Below, in pieces: positions 36,911 through 47,589 of a DNA stretch of 64,000 nt; position 1 is the stretch's first letter; every line of letters starts with the position of its first letter. A program made the translations under genes and the position numbers. The stretch is taken from NCBI RefSeq assembly GCF_000373925.1, contig NZ_KB892766.1:179-64178 (forward strand). The letters run 5' to 3'. This stretch comes from Actinopolymorpha alba DSM 45243 (GTDB lineage Bacteria; Actinomycetota; Actinomycetes; Propionibacteriales; Actinopolymorphaceae). Under the pieces are notes generated by a model. That model saw only the letters and a program-made list of their open reading frames with translations. It made no database searches and was not told the DNA's origin.

Positions 36911-36945
36911 GAGGGGCGGGCCGGAGGGCCCGCCCCTCTTTCTTT
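36911..36945 (+). terminator. intrinsic terminator after rpmA
   Basis: GAGGGGCGGGCC-GGAG-GGCCCGCCCCTC forms a perfect 12-bp stem, followed by TTTCTTTC. It separates rplU-rpmA from obgE, whose start is at 36973. Confidence 0.85.
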
Positions 36946-36972
36946 CGAAAACCAGACAGAAGGAGGTGTGCC

Positions 36973-38334
36973 GTGGCGGTTCCCACGTTCGTTGACCGTG
37001 TCACGCTCCATGTCGCGGGCGGCGACGGGGGGCACGGTTGTACCTCCATCCGGCGGGAGAAGTTCAAACCGCTCGGCGGACCCGATGGCGGCAACGGCGG
37101 CCGTGGCGGGAGCGTGATCCTCGAGGTCGATCCCGGACTCACCACGCTGGTCGACTACTACCACGCACCACACCGCCGCGGCGGCAACGGCAAGCAGGGG
37201 CAGGGCAGCAACCGCTCGGGCGCCGACGGTGCCGATCTGATCCTCCGCGTTCCCGACGGCACCGTCGTGAAGACGTCGGACGATGAGGTGCTCGCCGACC
37301 TGGTCGGGGTTGGGACGTCGTACGTCATCGCCGCCGGTGGCCACGGTGGTCTTGGCAACGCGGCGCTAGCGTCCGCGCGCCGCCGTGCTCCCGGATTCGC
37401 GCTCCGCGGGGAGCCCGGAGACCAGCGGACGGTCGTCCTCGAACTCAAACTCGTCGCGGACGTCGGCCTGGTCGGATTCCCGAGCGCCGGCAAATCCAGC
37501 CTCATCGCCGCCGTCTCCCGAGCCCGTCCCAAGATCGCTGACTATCCCTTCACCACGCTCGTCCCCAACCTCGGCGTCGTGACGGCGGGGGACACGACGT
37601 TCGCGCTGGCCGACGTGCCGGGCCTGATCGAGGGAGCGAGCGAGGGACGCGGCCTGGGGCATGAGTTCCTGCGGCACCTCGAGCGGTGCAGCGCCCTGTG
37701 CCACGTCATCGACTGCGCCACCCTCGAGACCGGCCGTGATCCGCTCTCCGACCTCGACGTCATCGAGGCCGAGCTCACCGCGCATGGCGGGTTCGACGAC
37801 CGCCCGCGGCTCGTCGCGCTCAACAAGGTGGACGTTGCTGAGGCGCGCGAGCTCGCCGATCTCGTACGCCACGAGCTGGAAGCGCGCGGGTTCGATGTCT
37901 ATGAGGTGTCGGCGGCGACCCACGAAGGGCTCGCGTCCCTGACGTACGCCATGGCCCGGTTGGTGCGGCAGCGTCGGGCGGCCACGCCGCCACCGGAGCC
38001 GACCCGGATCGTGTTGCGGCCGCGCGCTGTTGACGAGGAGGACTTCACCGTCACGCGCGAGCGGGACCTGTGGCGGGTGCGGGGAGGCCGGCCGGAACGC
38101 TGGGTACGCCAGACCGACTTCGGCAATGACGAGGCCGTCGGGTATCTCGCGGACCGGCTCAACCGGCTCGGCGTCGAGGCCCGGCTGCTCAAGCTCGGCG
38201 CGGAGCCCGGTGATGCGGTCGTCATTGGGGAGGAGGAGAACGCCGTGGTGTTCGACTTCGACCCGACGGTGGAGTCGAGGGCTGAGATGCTGCGCGGCCC
38301 CCGCGGCACCGACCGCCGCCTGGAGGGTCGGTGA
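36973..38334 (+). CDS. obgE: Obg-family GTPase (CgtA)
   Basis: A 453-aa GTPase involved in 50S ribosome assembly and stress response. The glycine-rich Obg domain occupies about 1-160 ([16 protein letters not shown]). The G domain has [11 protein letters not shown] (G1, near residue 167), [16 protein letters not shown] (G3) and NKVD (G4). A C-terminal OCT domain follows (about 345-430). AGAAGGAGGTG lies before the GTG start. Its last 4 bp overlap the proB start, so the two are translationally coupled. Confidence 0.97.
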   Translation: MAVPTFVDRVTLHVAGGDGGHGCTSIRREKFKPLGGPDGGNGGRGGSVILEVDPGLTTLVDYYHAPHRRGGNGKQGQGSNRSGADGADLILRVPDGTVVKTSDDEVLADLVGVGTSYVIAAGGHGGLGNAALASARRRAPGFALRGEPGDQRTVVLELKLVADVGLVGFPSAGKSSLIAAVSRARPKIADYPFTTLVPNLGVVTAGDTTFALADVPGLIEGASEGRGLGHEFLRHLERCSALCHVIDCATLETGRDPLSDLDVIEAELTAHGGFDDRPRLVALNKVDVAEARELADLVRHELEARGFDVYEVSAATHEGLASLTYAMARLVRQRRAATPPPEPTRIVLRPRAVDEEDFTVTRERDLWRVRGGRPERWVRQTDFGNDEAVGYLADRLNRLGVEARLLKLGAEPGDAVVIGEEENAVVFDFDPTVESRAEMLRGPRGTDRRLEGR

Positions 38335-39491
38335 GCGGCCGGAAGCCGGAGTCGCGCGGAGATGTGACACGCGCTCAGCGGGTCGTCGTCAAGGTCGGAT
38401 CGTCCTCGCTCACGACGTCTCGCGGTGCCATCGACCCGCACCGGATCGATGCCCTGGTCGAGGTGCTCGCCGACCGTCGGGCCACCGGCATCGAGATCGT
38501 TCTGGTCTCGTCCGGCGCGATCGCGACGGGGATCGCCCCGCTTGGTCTGCGGAGTCGGCCGCGGGACCTCGCCACCCAGCAGGCGGCGGCCAGCGTGGGC
38601 CAGGGCCTGCTGGTCGCGAGGTATACGGAGGCGTTCGGCCGGCACGGGTTCCGGGTCGCCCAGGTCCTGTTGACGGTCGACGACGTGACCCGGCGGTCGC
38701 ACTACCGCAACGCCTACCGCACGTTCGCCCGCCTGCTCGAACTCGGCGTCGTACCCATCGTCAACGAGAACGACTCGGTGGCGACCGAGGAGATCAGGTT
38801 CGGCGACAACGACCGGCTCGCCGCGCTGGTTGCCCACCTGGTCCATGCGGATCTGCTGGTCCTGCTCTCTGATATCGACGGGTTGTACGACGGTGACCCG
38901 CGCCGGCCCGGCACCCAGCTGATCTCGGAGGTCCGCGGGGAGGAGGACCTGCGCGACGTCGTGATCGGCAAGGCGGGCAGGTCCGGCATCGGCACGGGCG
39001 GCATGGTCACGAAGGTGGAGGCGGCCCGGATCGCCACCGCCGCCGGCGTGCCGGTCGTTCTCGCGCAGGCGTCTGACGCGGCGGCCGCACTTGCTGGGCA
39101 GGTGGTCGGCACGCACTTTCACCCGACGGGGCGGCGTCGACCCACCCGGCTGCTGTGGCTGGCCCACGCGACGACGCCGCGAGGCCGGCTACGGCTGGAC
39201 GCGGGTGCCGTTCGCGCGGTCTGTGAACGCCGGGCGTCCCTTCTCCCGGCGGGGATCCTTGAGGTAGATGGAGACTTCGCAGTAGGGGATCCGGTGGATC
39301 TCGTTGATCCTGAAGGACGTACTGTCGCTCGCGGCCTGGTCAACTTCGATGCTCAGGAGCTGCCTGGTCTGCTTGGCCGATCGACGCGTGAGCTGGCGCG
39401 TGAGCTCGGCCCGGCGTACGAGCGTGAGGTCGTGCACCGCGACGATCTCGCGCTGGTCACCCAGCGGCGTCACGACGGCGCGCGGGACTAG
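38331..39491 (+). CDS. proB: glutamate 5-kinase
   Basis: A 386-aa enzyme that phosphorylates glutamate for proline synthesis. The kinase domain has [44 protein letters not shown] and [19 protein letters not shown]-terminal PUA domain (about 285-370) is present. The GTG start overlaps the obgE stop (GTGA). The partner gene proA lies 6 kb downstream; genes inserted between them split the usual pair. Confidence 0.97.
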   Translation: MSGRKPESRGDVTRAQRVVVKVGSSSLTTSRGAIDPHRIDALVEVLADRRATGIEIVLVSSGAIATGIAPLGLRSRPRDLATQQAAASVGQGLLVARYTEAFGRHGFRVAQVLLTVDDVTRRSHYRNAYRTFARLLELGVVPIVNENDSVATEEIRFGDNDRLAALVAHLVHADLLVLLSDIDGLYDGDPRRPGTQLISEVRGEEDLRDVVIGKAGRSGIGTGGMVTKVEAARIATAAGVPVVLAQASDAAAALAGQVVGTHFHPTGRRRPTRLLWLAHATTPRGRLRLDAGAVRAVCERRASLLPAGILEVDGDFAVGDPVDLVDPEGRTVARGLVNFDAQELPGLLGRSTRELARELGPAYEREVVHRDDLALVTQRRHDGARD

Positions 39492-39503
39492 AGGAAGGCG
39501 GCG

Positions 39504-39869
39504 GTGGTGAGCCACGAGGACGAGCCACGCATGTGGCACATCACCGTCACGGTCGCCGGCCAGGCGCACGACCTGGACGGGGTGCGTGCCGGGCTGGAAC
39601 GCCTGGTCGAGGAGCGGCCGTTCCTGCTGACCGTGCGCTATCGGGCCGACCGTGCGGAAGTTCGCTACTGGGAACAGGCGACGGACATTCTCGATGCGGC
39701 GTCGCTGGCGCTACGGCTCTGGAACGAGCACCGGGGTAGCACCGGGCTTCCTCAGTGGGAAGTCATCGGCCTGGAAGTGCTTGATCGCGAGACCTTCTCG
39801 ATGCGGGTGGACGAGGGGACGGCCCCGCCGCCGTTCGCCGGGATCGGCGGAGCCGTCCGAAGGTTCTGA
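39504..39869 (+). CDS. conserved hypothetical protein after proB
   Basis: A 121-aa soluble protein (WHITVTVAGQAHDLDGVRAG, FLLTVRYRADRAEVRYWEQA, ALRLWNEHRGSTGLPQWEVI). It has an alternating strand-helix composition. I recall comparable proteins next to proB/proA in other actinobacteria, but the family has no function I can name. It starts at one of two adjacent GTG codons 12 bp after proB, with AGAGGAAGG ahead, so co-transcription is likely. Confidence 0.8.
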   Translation: MVSHEDEPRMWHITVTVAGQAHDLDGVRAGLERLVEERPFLLTVRYRADRAEVRYWEQATDILDAASLALRLWNEHRGSTGLPQWEVIGLEVLDRETFSMRVDEGTAPPPFAGIGGAVRRF

Positions 39870-39942
39870 CCAGATGGTCTCCAGAGGGGCCGGGCCGCTG
39901 AGGCGTTTTGCTGACCCCGCCGGGTGTGGCCGCCCATCCGGA

Positions 39943-42545
39943 TCAGGAGCCTCGACGCCAGAACGTCCGTCGGTGCGATCCGCCCGGGCCGCGCGAGGGC
40001 TTGGACCGTGGGGGCTTGGACGTGACCGTCGGCTGGTTGCCGGATGGCCAGTCATTGACGGCGACGAACGCTCTGAACACGTCGAGCACCCGCAGCCACA
40101 GTCGCTCGGCCTCCACGGCGTTTGTGGGGGTCTCCCGCGCATAGCTCCGCAGGTCTGCGAGCAGGTCGCGGAGTGGCAGGAGCGCAAAGCTGTCGACGCC
40201 CGCTGATTCCAGCCTTGCCAGCAACTCGGCCAGCCGTGGCGCCAGGTCTGCGAGGTGTTGCGGGCGTTTGGAGGCGGGCGCCTGCTCCAGCCGGGCGAGT
40301 TCGTCGTTGAGAGCACGGCGTACGTCGGCGACCTCGCTGGGCTCGAGCCGCTCGCGCCCAGCGAGGTCGGGCTGAGCGGAGAACTCCTGGGCCGCGCTCT
40401 CGGGCATGCCCGTCATGTCCCGAGCTGGTGCCGCGGGCCGCAGCCGGGCGCGGCGTGGTCCGGCGAATCCGCCACCCATCGGGCCCGCACTCGCCATCAG
40501 CGCGGCTCCTCCTCCAGGCATCAGACTGGCGGTGCCAAAGGTGGACTCTCTGTCCCAACCCTGTGGGAACTCGACCGGCTGGGTGACCCGGCGCGGTGTG
40601 CCGCCGTCGGTGACGATGCGGGAGTCGATCGCGACGTACGCCGTGAAGCGGCACAGGACTCCGAACCGCAGCGAGGTCGCGATGATCTGGCTCTCCAACG
40701 CCTTGGGATCCTCACCTGCCAGCGGGAGCTGGCTCGAACCTGTGACGTAGCGGTCTTCGAGGTCACGGAGCCGGCCGCGAGCCCACACCGCCGCGAGCGC
40801 GGTGTTGGTGCCCGGCGTCACCGGCATCTGTGTCGACCAGTCGGAACCGCCGGCCGCTTGGCCTTTGACCGTAACGGCACCGGTGGGGGTTCCGCGGTAG
40901 CGACCCATCACGAGGAGCGGAGCGCCCGCATAGAGCGCCGGAAGCGGAGTCGGCGTGAGGGATTCGGGCAGGATGTCGAGACCCGCCGGTATGAACCGCA
41001 GGTCCGTGACGAGTGGTGTGCCGACCCTGCGGTGGATGGCCTCCATGGCGGAGTCCAGCTGATCCTCGGACTCCACCAGCTCGTAGTGACCTCCTCCGAG
41101 CGCGGCGATCCGGCGTAGAAAGGCTTCGTTGACAGCGACGTCGATGCCGACGGCGTGGACGCGGATGCCTGGTAGCTGGGGCGCGAGCTCGTGCAGGATC
41201 TGGTCTTCGTTGCCTACCTGGCCGTCGGTGACGAGCACCAGGACCCGATCCCGCTCGCGGTCCGCGGAGTCGGTGTCGCTGCCCTCGCGGAGGAGCGCGG
41301 CCGCACGGACCAGCGGGGCGAGCATCTCGGTGCCGCCGCGGGCTTCGAGACGGGCGAGGTGCTCGATCGCCCGGAAGCGGTTGCGGTCAGTCGCCGGCAC
41401 GAGCCCTTCCGGCAGCGTGGGGGCTGTCTCGATGGTGTTGTCGAACGCCAGCACCGAGAACCTGTCCGCGCCTGACAGGGTGTCGACGATCCGGGCGGCG
41501 GCCCGCCGGGCAGTGACCATCTTCCAGCCGCCCATGCTGCCGGATCGGTCGAGCACAAAGACAACATCGCGGGCACGTGCTGGTCTGGTCGAGGAGGGCG
41601 GGAGCACGGTGAGGGCAAAGGTCCCGTCGCCGTGATCCTCCGGCGGCCGGGAGTGGGGATCCTCGCCGGGCTGAGTGTCATCCAGGGGGCTCCCGCGGTG
41701 GCCCGCTCGTCGGGAATGACGACGAGTGCGCTGCTGATCGCGTCGGCGGAGCCGAGGCCGAGCCGCAGGATGAAGTCACGGTCGGCGCGTTCGCCGGGGT
41801 GTACCCGCACCCGTAGCCGACCGCCGTCCAGCTCGTCGACGGCGACGGCATGCAGGCTGGACGCCACCTCGGTCACGGGCAGGCCCGCCGGATCGATGTC
41901 GACCTCGATCGACAGAGCCACAGGTGAATGGCAGCCGGGCAGCAACACGGGTGGGGTGATCCTGGACGCGTCTGGAACGGCGTCCGTGTCAGGGCTGACC
42001 CCACTGCCGACCGGCTCGTCGTCCAGGGGATGGCCCGGGATGTAGCGGGGCGCGACAACGAGCGGGAACCGCAGCGTGGCGGTGCCGTCGTCGAACGCCA
42101 GCTGGCCCGCGAGGGTGAGTCGCACGGTGACCCGTTCGCCGGGCAGGATGTTGCCGACCCGCATGGTGAAGACGCCCGGGCGCTCCTCCTCGGCGATCGA
42201 GGCGCGCTTGCCCTCGCTCACGGCCTGGTCGTAGTCGGCGCGGGCGCGTTCGCGTTCGCGGAGCACCCCTTCGACGATGCGGTCATCGGCTTCCATCTGG
42301 AGCGCGGTCAGTGCCGCCCGGTCGGGCAGCGGAAAGATGTAGGTGGCCTCCAGGGGTTCCGGGTAGGGGTTGCGGAAGCGCTGGCTGAGGTGGGTGCGCA
42401 CCGCGAGTCCGGTGGTCGTGAGCCGAACGTCGAGCGCTTCGAGTGGGAGGTTGCCGCGCTCCGTCGCGAGCGTCCCGAAGCCCTCGTCCGCGGACGGTTG
42501 CGGTGGTGCTGCGGTCGTGGGTAGCTGGCTGACAGAGATGCTCAT
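39943..42545 (-). pseudogene. VIT and VWA domain protein, interrupted by one frameshift
   Basis: The N-terminal frame (from ATG 42545) encodes a VIT domain (EALDVRLTTTGLAVRTHLSQ, ATYIFPLPDRAALTALQM). After GAPW, near 41690, it loses sense. The next frame continues DDTQPGEDPHSRPPEDHGDG and the VWA domain with its metal site DVVFVLDRSGSM and VTDGQ, then runs to 39943. The break coincides with a run of five G (plus strand, about 41687-41691), so it may be a sequencing error, a recent mutation or slippage. Such secreted or surface VIT-VWA proteins often mediate adhesion or metal-dependent assembly. A MerR gene lies directly upstream on the same strand. Confidence 0.8.
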
Positions 42546-42621
42546 GCGCGTCCTCGCTTCGCTCCGGGCGCGCATGAGGCACCAGGCGCGCTGTATTGAA
42601 TGATTCGCTCGCTGCGCTCGC

Positions 42622-43338
42622 TCATGCCTGCTCCTTGGCGGTCGGGGAACGTCGGGTGGCGTCCGGAGTCGGATCGGTCAGTCGCGCCGGAGGCAGCAGA
42701 CCAAACTGCTGGAGCCTGTCAACCAGGGGTTGCGCCGCTTCGTGAAGTGCGGCGACCTCTGCGGCGTCGGGTGTGCGCGGGAGCCCGTCGAGGATGAGGA
42801 GAACGCCGTCTGCCAGTCGTACTCCCGCAACGGCGTCGGCCGGCCGCTGGTCAGCGACCTCGGCGACCTCGGCGACCTCGGCGACGGTGGCGTGGGCGGA
42901 GACGCTCGCCCGTGCTGGACCCGCCCAGAATCGCGTACGAGCCGCGGCGCCACTGGGGACGTGGAGATCGGCGGTCAGCCCGCGATCCTGCCCGGACGGC
43001 AGCTCCGAAGACAGCTCGAGAGGGATGGGCACCTCGGCGATCCGGGCGAGCGTCTCGTCAGAGGCCCCGGCGAGGTCGGCCTGGATGTCTGAGAGTGCGA
43101 GGCCGCGTCCCTGGAGCTTCTTGATCGCGAGCACCTGGAGGAGGTGGCGTACGCCGTAGCTCGCGGACCGGCCCCGCATCTGTGGTCGGTCGACGAGCCC
43201 GGTCGTTTGGTACCACCGAATGGTGCGGGCGTCGGGAACCTCCCGGACACGACCGCTGGCCTGAGCGGATGACGCGGCGGAGAGTGCCGCGGCCACCTGC
43301 TCAGACAGCTCGCTGATCGTCCAGGGATCTGTCGCCAT
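42622..43338 (-). CDS. MerR-type transcriptional regulator
   Basis: A 238-aa protein. The winged-helix N-terminus has DARTIRWYQTTGLVDRP, then RHLLQVLAIKKLQGRGLALS, matching MerR family regulators. The effector domain is unusual and contains a short repeat VAEVAEVAEVA encoded by a 9-bp tandem repeat near 42853-42886. It lies immediately upstream of the VIT-VWA gene on the same strand and probably controls it. Confidence 0.85.
   Translation of the reverse strand: MATDPWTISELSEQVAAALSAASSAQASGRVREVPDARTIRWYQTTGLVDRPQMRGRSASYGVRHLLQVLAIKKLQGRGLALSDIQADLAGASDETLARIAEVPIPLELSSELPSGQDRGLTADLHVPSGAAARTRFWAGPARASVSAHATVAEVAEVAEVADQRPADAVAGVRLADGVLLILDGLPRTPDAAEVAALHEAAQPLVDRLQQFGLLPPARLTDPTPDATRRSPTAKEQA
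42853..42886. repeat. 9-bp tandem repeat inside the MerR gene
   Basis: The unit CGACCTCGG (plus strand) is repeated three to four times. Being a multiple of three, changes in copy number would keep the frame and vary the VAE spacer. Confidence 0.7.
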
Positions 43339-43405
43339 ACGGCCATGCTGTCACTGTCACATAACACTGTCAAAATGGTCTGGCGGATCTGCCGGGTCCA
43401 CCGCG

Positions 43406-44455
43406 TCACGGTGTGAGTGAGGCGGAGGCCAGCGCCCGGTCGAGGTCGAGGCGCCAGAGGAGGATGGCGGCGGGCCGGGTCACGCGGCGCCCGCCCGGGA
43501 TCGCGTACACGTACCCGTTGGTGGCGTTCCCGCCGAGGAGGATGAGGGGCGTGGACGCCGGCTTCGCCGTGGCTCCATGGGCCGTCAGATAGACGCTGAC
43601 CGAGCCGCGCGTCGGCGTGAACGTCAGCTGTTCGAGGACGACCAGCTGGTTGCCGTCCGGCCAGGTGACCAGGCGGGCCGTTCCGCTGAGCTGGTGGCCG
43701 ATGCCGACCAGCTGTGCTCGGGAGAGCTCGAGGGTTCCGGACGGATGGCTCGAGGTGGTCACCTCGCCGCGTGGGGCCGGTGTCTGGCTTGGCTGGCTGA
43801 GCGCCACGCCCGCTTTGGTCGTCGGGGCCGGCGTGGCCGTGAGTGGTGCGGACGTCGGCACGCGCCTCGATGTCGGATGGATCGCGATCCGCGGACGAAC
43901 CGCACGGTCAGGTCGCGGCTGGTGGCTCGGCGCGAAGCCGGCCGGGTGGGTCGGCGACGGGGTGGGCGAGGGTCGCGGCAGCGCGGACGCGATCCGGGCG
44001 TCGCTCGTTGGTCGCGGCGACGGCCCCGCGACGGGGTTCACGACGTACGGCGAGGTCGCGTCGGTCCAGGTGGGGCTCTGCATCGCGGGGGCGAGGAGGA
44101 TGCCGGCCGCGGCCAGCGGGATGGCCGCCGGTGCGAGGATGCCCGCAATCCGGGAGCCGGTCGCGACATGGACGGCGGCACCCGTCGCCGCGACCAGAAG
44201 GGCGAGAACGCCGATGACGGGCGTGGTCGATGCGGTGAGGGCGTTCGTGACGAGGTCGGGGCGCTGGGTGTACGTGAGGCCGATCAGGGCGGTGGTGACG
44301 ACGACGGGCGTCAACGCGCGTGCCGCGCTCTCGACTGCGCTGCGGAGCCCAGGTCTTTCCCGATGCCGCGCCAAGGATCGGCTCCTCTCGTAGAGGTGTC
44401 GCGAACCGAGAGCGAGCGTACATAGCATGCTGACGCTGAGTAAAGAGGTCAGCAC
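43406..44455 (-). CDS. membrane protein with a DM13-like C-terminal domain
   Basis: A 349-aa protein. Three hydrophobic helices (TPVVVTTALIGLTY, VIGVLALLVAATGAAV, IAGILAPAAIPLAAAGILL) are followed by a proline/threonine-rich linker (about 130-225). The final domain runs GTLELSRAQLVGIGHQLSGT, SVYLTAHG, LGGNATNGYVYAIPGG and ILLWRLDLDRALASASL. This order resembles DM13 domains, but the usual cysteine is replaced (LLWR). DM13 is thought to take part in electron transfer, so the role here is uncertain. It is divergent from the DUF4097 gene. The start could be the ATG at 44428. Confidence 0.7.
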   Translation of the reverse strand: MLTSLLSVSMLCTLALGSRHLYERSRSLARHRERPGLRSAVESAARALTPVVVTTALIGLTYTQRPDLVTNALTASTTPVIGVLALLVAATGAAVHVATGSRIAGILAPAAIPLAAAGILLAPAMQSPTWTDATSPYVVNPVAGPSPRPTSDARIASALPRPSPTPSPTHPAGFAPSHQPRPDRAVRPRIAIHPTSRRVPTSAPLTATPAPTTKAGVALSQPSQTPAPRGEVTTSSHPSGTLELSRAQLVGIGHQLSGTARLVTWPDGNQLVVLEQLTFTPTRGSVSVYLTAHGATAKPASTPLILLGGNATNGYVYAIPGGRRVTRPAAILLWRLDLDRALASASLTP

Positions 44456-44480
44456 GATAAGAGAGCGTCTGGCGGCCCAC

Positions 44481-44486
44481 TAGTCT
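44481..44486 (+). promoter_or_regulatory. candidate -10 box, leaderless DUF4097 gene
   Basis: TAGTCT lies 6 nt before the ATG at 44493; no ribosome binding site is visible. Confidence 0.45.
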
Positions 44487-44492
44487 GCCGGC

Positions 44493-45278
44493 ATGTCTGT
44501 TTCCGGGAACGTCGCCAAGACCTGGGGCGTGCTTGTCCTGAGCGCCGCCACGCTCGCCACAGCGACCGCCTGCGGGTTGGTGAGCAAACGTCTGGAGATC
44601 GCCCGGACCGAGCCGGTGCGGATCACCCGCATCACGCTCGAACCCGGTGCGGGCGACATCACCGTCCGCACCGCCGCGGTGTCCGACGTGGAGATCACGT
44701 CCAGAGTCCGCCACCGGGGTGTCGCGCCGGAGGAGACCTACCGGATCGATGGCACCGAACTTCTCCTCGACACCAACTGCGGGCGGCGCTGCAGGGTGTC
44801 GTACGACGTCGTCGCGCCGGAAGGTGTCGCCGTAGGCGGTGAGAACGGCTCCGGCGACGTCGACCTGACCGGCGTGGACGCGGTGGACATCGAGCTCGGC
44901 TCCGGTGACCTCACGGTGAACGGCGCGTCGGGGGTCGTCCATGCGCGCACCGGGTCCGGAAACCTCACGGTCAACGACGTGTCCGCGGCGGTCGAGGCTC
45001 GAACCGGCTCCGGGAACATCCGTGGGGACGAGTTGGCCGGACCCGTGACCGCCCAGGCCGGTTCGGGAGACATCCGCCTGGCCCTCGACGCGCCGGAGTC
45101 TGTCCGGGCGAGCGCGGCCAGCGGGTCCGTCGACCTCGTGGTTCCGGAGGGAAAGTACCGCGTACGCCAGCGGAGCGGATCCGGCAGCGGCGACATCACG
45201 GTCGAGGACGACCCGACCGCCACCGCGCTGCTCGACGTGCGGACCGGCAGCGGGAACATCAAGATCCAGCAGGACTGA
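44493..45278 (+). CDS. DUF4097 beta-repeat protein, exported
   Basis: A 261-aa protein with an N-terminal hydrophobic signal (WGVLVLSAATLATATACG) whose Cys may be lipidated, although the lipobox is weak. The rest is a beta-helix-like repeat built on G-SGD/N units (ELGSGDLTVNGASG, RTGSGNLTVNDVSA, RTGSGNIRGDEL), typical of DUF4097/DUF4098 proteins. Function is unknown. The start is set by the TAGTCT box. Confidence 0.88.
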   Translation: MSVSGNVAKTWGVLVLSAATLATATACGLVSKRLEIARTEPVRITRITLEPGAGDITVRTAAVSDVEITSRVRHRGVAPEETYRIDGTELLLDTNCGRRCRVSYDVVAPEGVAVGGENGSGDVDLTGVDAVDIELGSGDLTVNGASGVVHARTGSGNLTVNDVSAAVEARTGSGNIRGDELAGPVTAQAGSGDIRLALDAPESVRASAASGSVDLVVPEGKYRVRQRSGSGSGDITVEDDPTATALLDVRTGSGNIKIQQD

Positions 45279-45367
45279 GCACCGGCCACCCCACCAGCGC
45301 GGCGGCTCTGCCTGCTGGCGCGCCGGGTGGTGCGGGTTGGAGGAGCACCTCGGTCGGCGGGCGGTCC

Positions 45368-45373
45368 TAGGAT
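45368..45373 (+). promoter_or_regulatory. candidate -10 box, leaderless proA
   Basis: TAGGAT is followed after 6 nt by the proA ATG at 45380. This would make proA independently transcribed from proB. Confidence 0.5.
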
Positions 45374-45379
45374 CAAGGC

Positions 45380-46663
45380 ATGACTGGTCACGCGTCCGAC
45401 GCCCACTCCTCTGATCAGGACGCCGTTCTCGACACTGCCCGGCGTGCCCGCGAGGCTGCCGTCGACCTCGCCATCCGTTCGCGCGCTGACAAGGACGCCG
45501 TCCTCCAGGCGATGGCCGAGGCGCTGGAGTCGCAGGCTCCCGACATCGTCAAGGCCAACGCCGGCGACATCGAACGCGCCCGTGCGGCCGGCACCTCCGA
45601 TGCCATCATCGACCGGCTGCGGCTCGACGACACGCGCGTGCGGGGGATGGCGGACGGTCTGCGCCAGGTCGCCCAGCTCACCGACCCGGTGGGCGAGGTG
45701 GTTCGCGGCTACACCCTTCCCAACGGTCTCGAGCTTCGTCAGGTGCGGGTGCCGTTCGGCGTCGTCGGCATCATCTACGAAGCCCGACCCAACGTCACCG
45801 CCGACGCCGCCGGGCTCTGCGTCAAGAGCGGCAACGCCGTACTCCTCCGCGGCTCCTCCTCCGCCCGGGAGTCCAACGCCGCGATCGTCGCGGCGTTGCG
45901 GGATGCCCTTGCGGCCAAGGGTTTTCCGGCCGACGCGATCCAGCTCGTTCCGGGCGAGAGCCATGACTCGGTCAAGCACCTGATGCGGGCCCGCGGACTC
46001 GTCGACGTGCTCATTCCTCGTGGGGGAGCCAGTCTGATCCGTAGCGTCGTCGAGCAGTCGACGGTGCCGGTGATCGAGACCGGCGTCGGCAACTGTCACG
46101 TCTACGTTGACAGTGACGCCGACATCGAGATGGCCCTGTCGATCCTGTTGAACGCCAAGACCCAGCGGCCCAGCGTCTGCAACGCGGCCGAGACCGTGCT
46201 CGTGCACCGCGACGCCGCCGACGCGTTCCTGCCCCGCGCGCTCGCGGCGCTGCGGGAGGCGGGCGTGACCGTGCATGGTGATGAGCGGGTCCAGGCATAC
46301 GCCGACGACGTGGTCGCCGCGACCAACGAGGACTGGACCACGGAGTACCTCTCGCTCGACCTCGCCGCAGCCGTGGTCGACTCGCTCGACGATGCCGTAC
46401 GCCACATCCGGCGGCATGGCTCGGGGCACACCGACGCGATCATCACCCGGTCGCAGGCGGCGTCGCGGCGGTTCGTCCAGGCCGTCGACTCCGCGGCCGT
46501 CGTGGTCAACGCGTCGACGCGGTTCACCGACGGCGGGGAGTTCGGGTTCGGGGCTGAGATCGGCATCTCGACGCAGAAGCTGCACGCCCGTGGACCGATG
46601 GGGCTGCCGGAGATGACGTCGACCAAGTACGTCGTCGTGGGTGAGGGCCAGATCCGTACCTAA
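45380..46663 (+). CDS. proA: gamma-glutamyl phosphate reductase
   Basis: A 427-aa NADPH-dependent enzyme of the aldehyde-dehydrogenase superfamily that reduces the product of ProB to glutamate semialdehyde. The catalytic Cys is in [14 protein letters not shown]. Other hallmarks are [20 protein letters not shown] and [32 protein letters not shown] near the C-terminus is diagnostic. The leaderless-type promoter fits its separation from proB. Confidence 0.98.
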   Translation: MTGHASDAHSSDQDAVLDTARRAREAAVDLAIRSRADKDAVLQAMAEALESQAPDIVKANAGDIERARAAGTSDAIIDRLRLDDTRVRGMADGLRQVAQLTDPVGEVVRGYTLPNGLELRQVRVPFGVVGIIYEARPNVTADAAGLCVKSGNAVLLRGSSSARESNAAIVAALRDALAAKGFPADAIQLVPGESHDSVKHLMRARGLVDVLIPRGGASLIRSVVEQSTVPVIETGVGNCHVYVDSDADIEMALSILLNAKTQRPSVCNAAETVLVHRDAADAFLPRALAALREAGVTVHGDERVQAYADDVVAATNEDWTTEYLSLDLAAAVVDSLDDAVRHIRRHGSGHTDAIITRSQAASRRFVQAVDSAAVVVNASTRFTDGGEFGFGAEIGISTQKLHARGPMGLPEMTSTKYVVVGEGQIRT

Positions 46664-46707
46664 CACCCGACAGCCAGGCTCGCGTCGGCCGGGTAAAGGC
46701 GCCCAGG

Positions 46708-46713
46708 TAGGCT
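46708..46713 (+). promoter_or_regulatory. candidate -10 box before small membrane gene
   Basis: TAGGCT ends 7 nt before the ATG at 46721. Confidence 0.4.
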
Positions 46714-46720
46714 GCCCGGC

Positions 46721-46864
46721 ATGGAGTCGTTCGTCCTTCTCGCGCAGGAGACTCACCACGAGCTTCCGGTCCCGGCGCCGGTGATCGGGTTCGTGGCGTT
46801 CGTGCTCCTGTCGGTGTTGTTGCTGATCACGCTCGCCATCGGCAAGGGGCGTCCGCACGTCTGA
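46721..46864 (+). CDS. 47-aa single-helix membrane protein
   Basis: A short frame ([20 protein letters not shown], then [20 protein letters not shown] and GKGRPHV) with one membrane helix and a short basic tail. The TAGGCT box and its location between proA and nadD support it as a real gene; similar one-helix proteins precede nadD in other actinobacteria as far as I recall. Function is unknown. Confidence 0.75.
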   Translation: MESFVLLAQETHHELPVPAPVIGFVAFVLLSVLLLITLAIGKGRPHV

Positions 46865-46913
46865 GTTCGGTGATCCGGATGTACGCGAGTGGGGCGCAGC
46901 ACCGGGAGGTGCC

Positions 46914-47513
46914 GTGACGGCGCGACGGCCGCGGATCGGGGTGATGGGCGGTACCTTCGACCCGATCCATCACGGACACCTTGTGGCCGCCAGCGAGGTG
47001 CAGGCGTCGTTCGATCTGGACGAGGTGATCTTCGTCCCGACCGGCCGGCCCTGGCAGAAGGGCGACCGCGAGGTCTCACTCGCCGAGGACCGCTACCTGA
47101 TGACGGTCATCGCGACCGCGTCCAACCCCAGGTTCTCGGTGAGCCGGGTCGACATCGACCGGCCCGGCCTGACGTACACCGTCGACACCCTTCGAGACCT
47201 GCGCAAGGAACGCGGTCCCGATGCGGAGTTCTACTTCATCACGGGCGCGGACGCGCTCACCCAGATCCTCACCTGGCGCGATGTCGACGAACTCTTCGAG
47301 ATGGCACATTTCGTCGGGTGCACCCGCCCCGGGCACGTGATCGAGATCGATCAGGTTCCCAAGGATGTCGTGACCCTGCTGGAGATCCCGGCCCTCGCGA
47401 TCTCGTCGACGGAGGTGCGGCAGCGGGTCGCCACCGGGCACCCGATCTGGTACCTCGTGCCCGACGGGATCGTTCAGTACATCAACAAGAGGCATATGTA
47501 CCTCGAGCCGTGA
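46914..47513 (+). CDS. nadD: nicotinate-nucleotide adenylyltransferase
   Basis: A 199-aa nucleotidyltransferase that makes deamido-NAD from nicotinate mononucleotide and ATP. The N-terminal [20 protein letters not shown] has the HxGH site, and near the end [19 protein letters not shown] carries the ISSTxVR motif. The GTG start at 46914 has GGGAGG 5 nt upstream. It begins the nadD-rsfS-phosphatase run. Confidence 0.97.
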   Translation: MTARRPRIGVMGGTFDPIHHGHLVAASEVQASFDLDEVIFVPTGRPWQKGDREVSLAEDRYLMTVIATASNPRFSVSRVDIDRPGLTYTVDTLRDLRKERGPDAEFYFITGADALTQILTWRDVDELFEMAHFVGCTRPGHVIEIDQVPKDVVTLLEIPALAISSTEVRQRVATGHPIWYLVPDGIVQYINKRHMYLEP

Positions 47514-47589
47514 GATCCTGGAGAGGTTAAGTACGCCGAACACCCACGACGGGCCTGCGGTATGTCCTGGTTCGTCGAGAAAGGATCTC

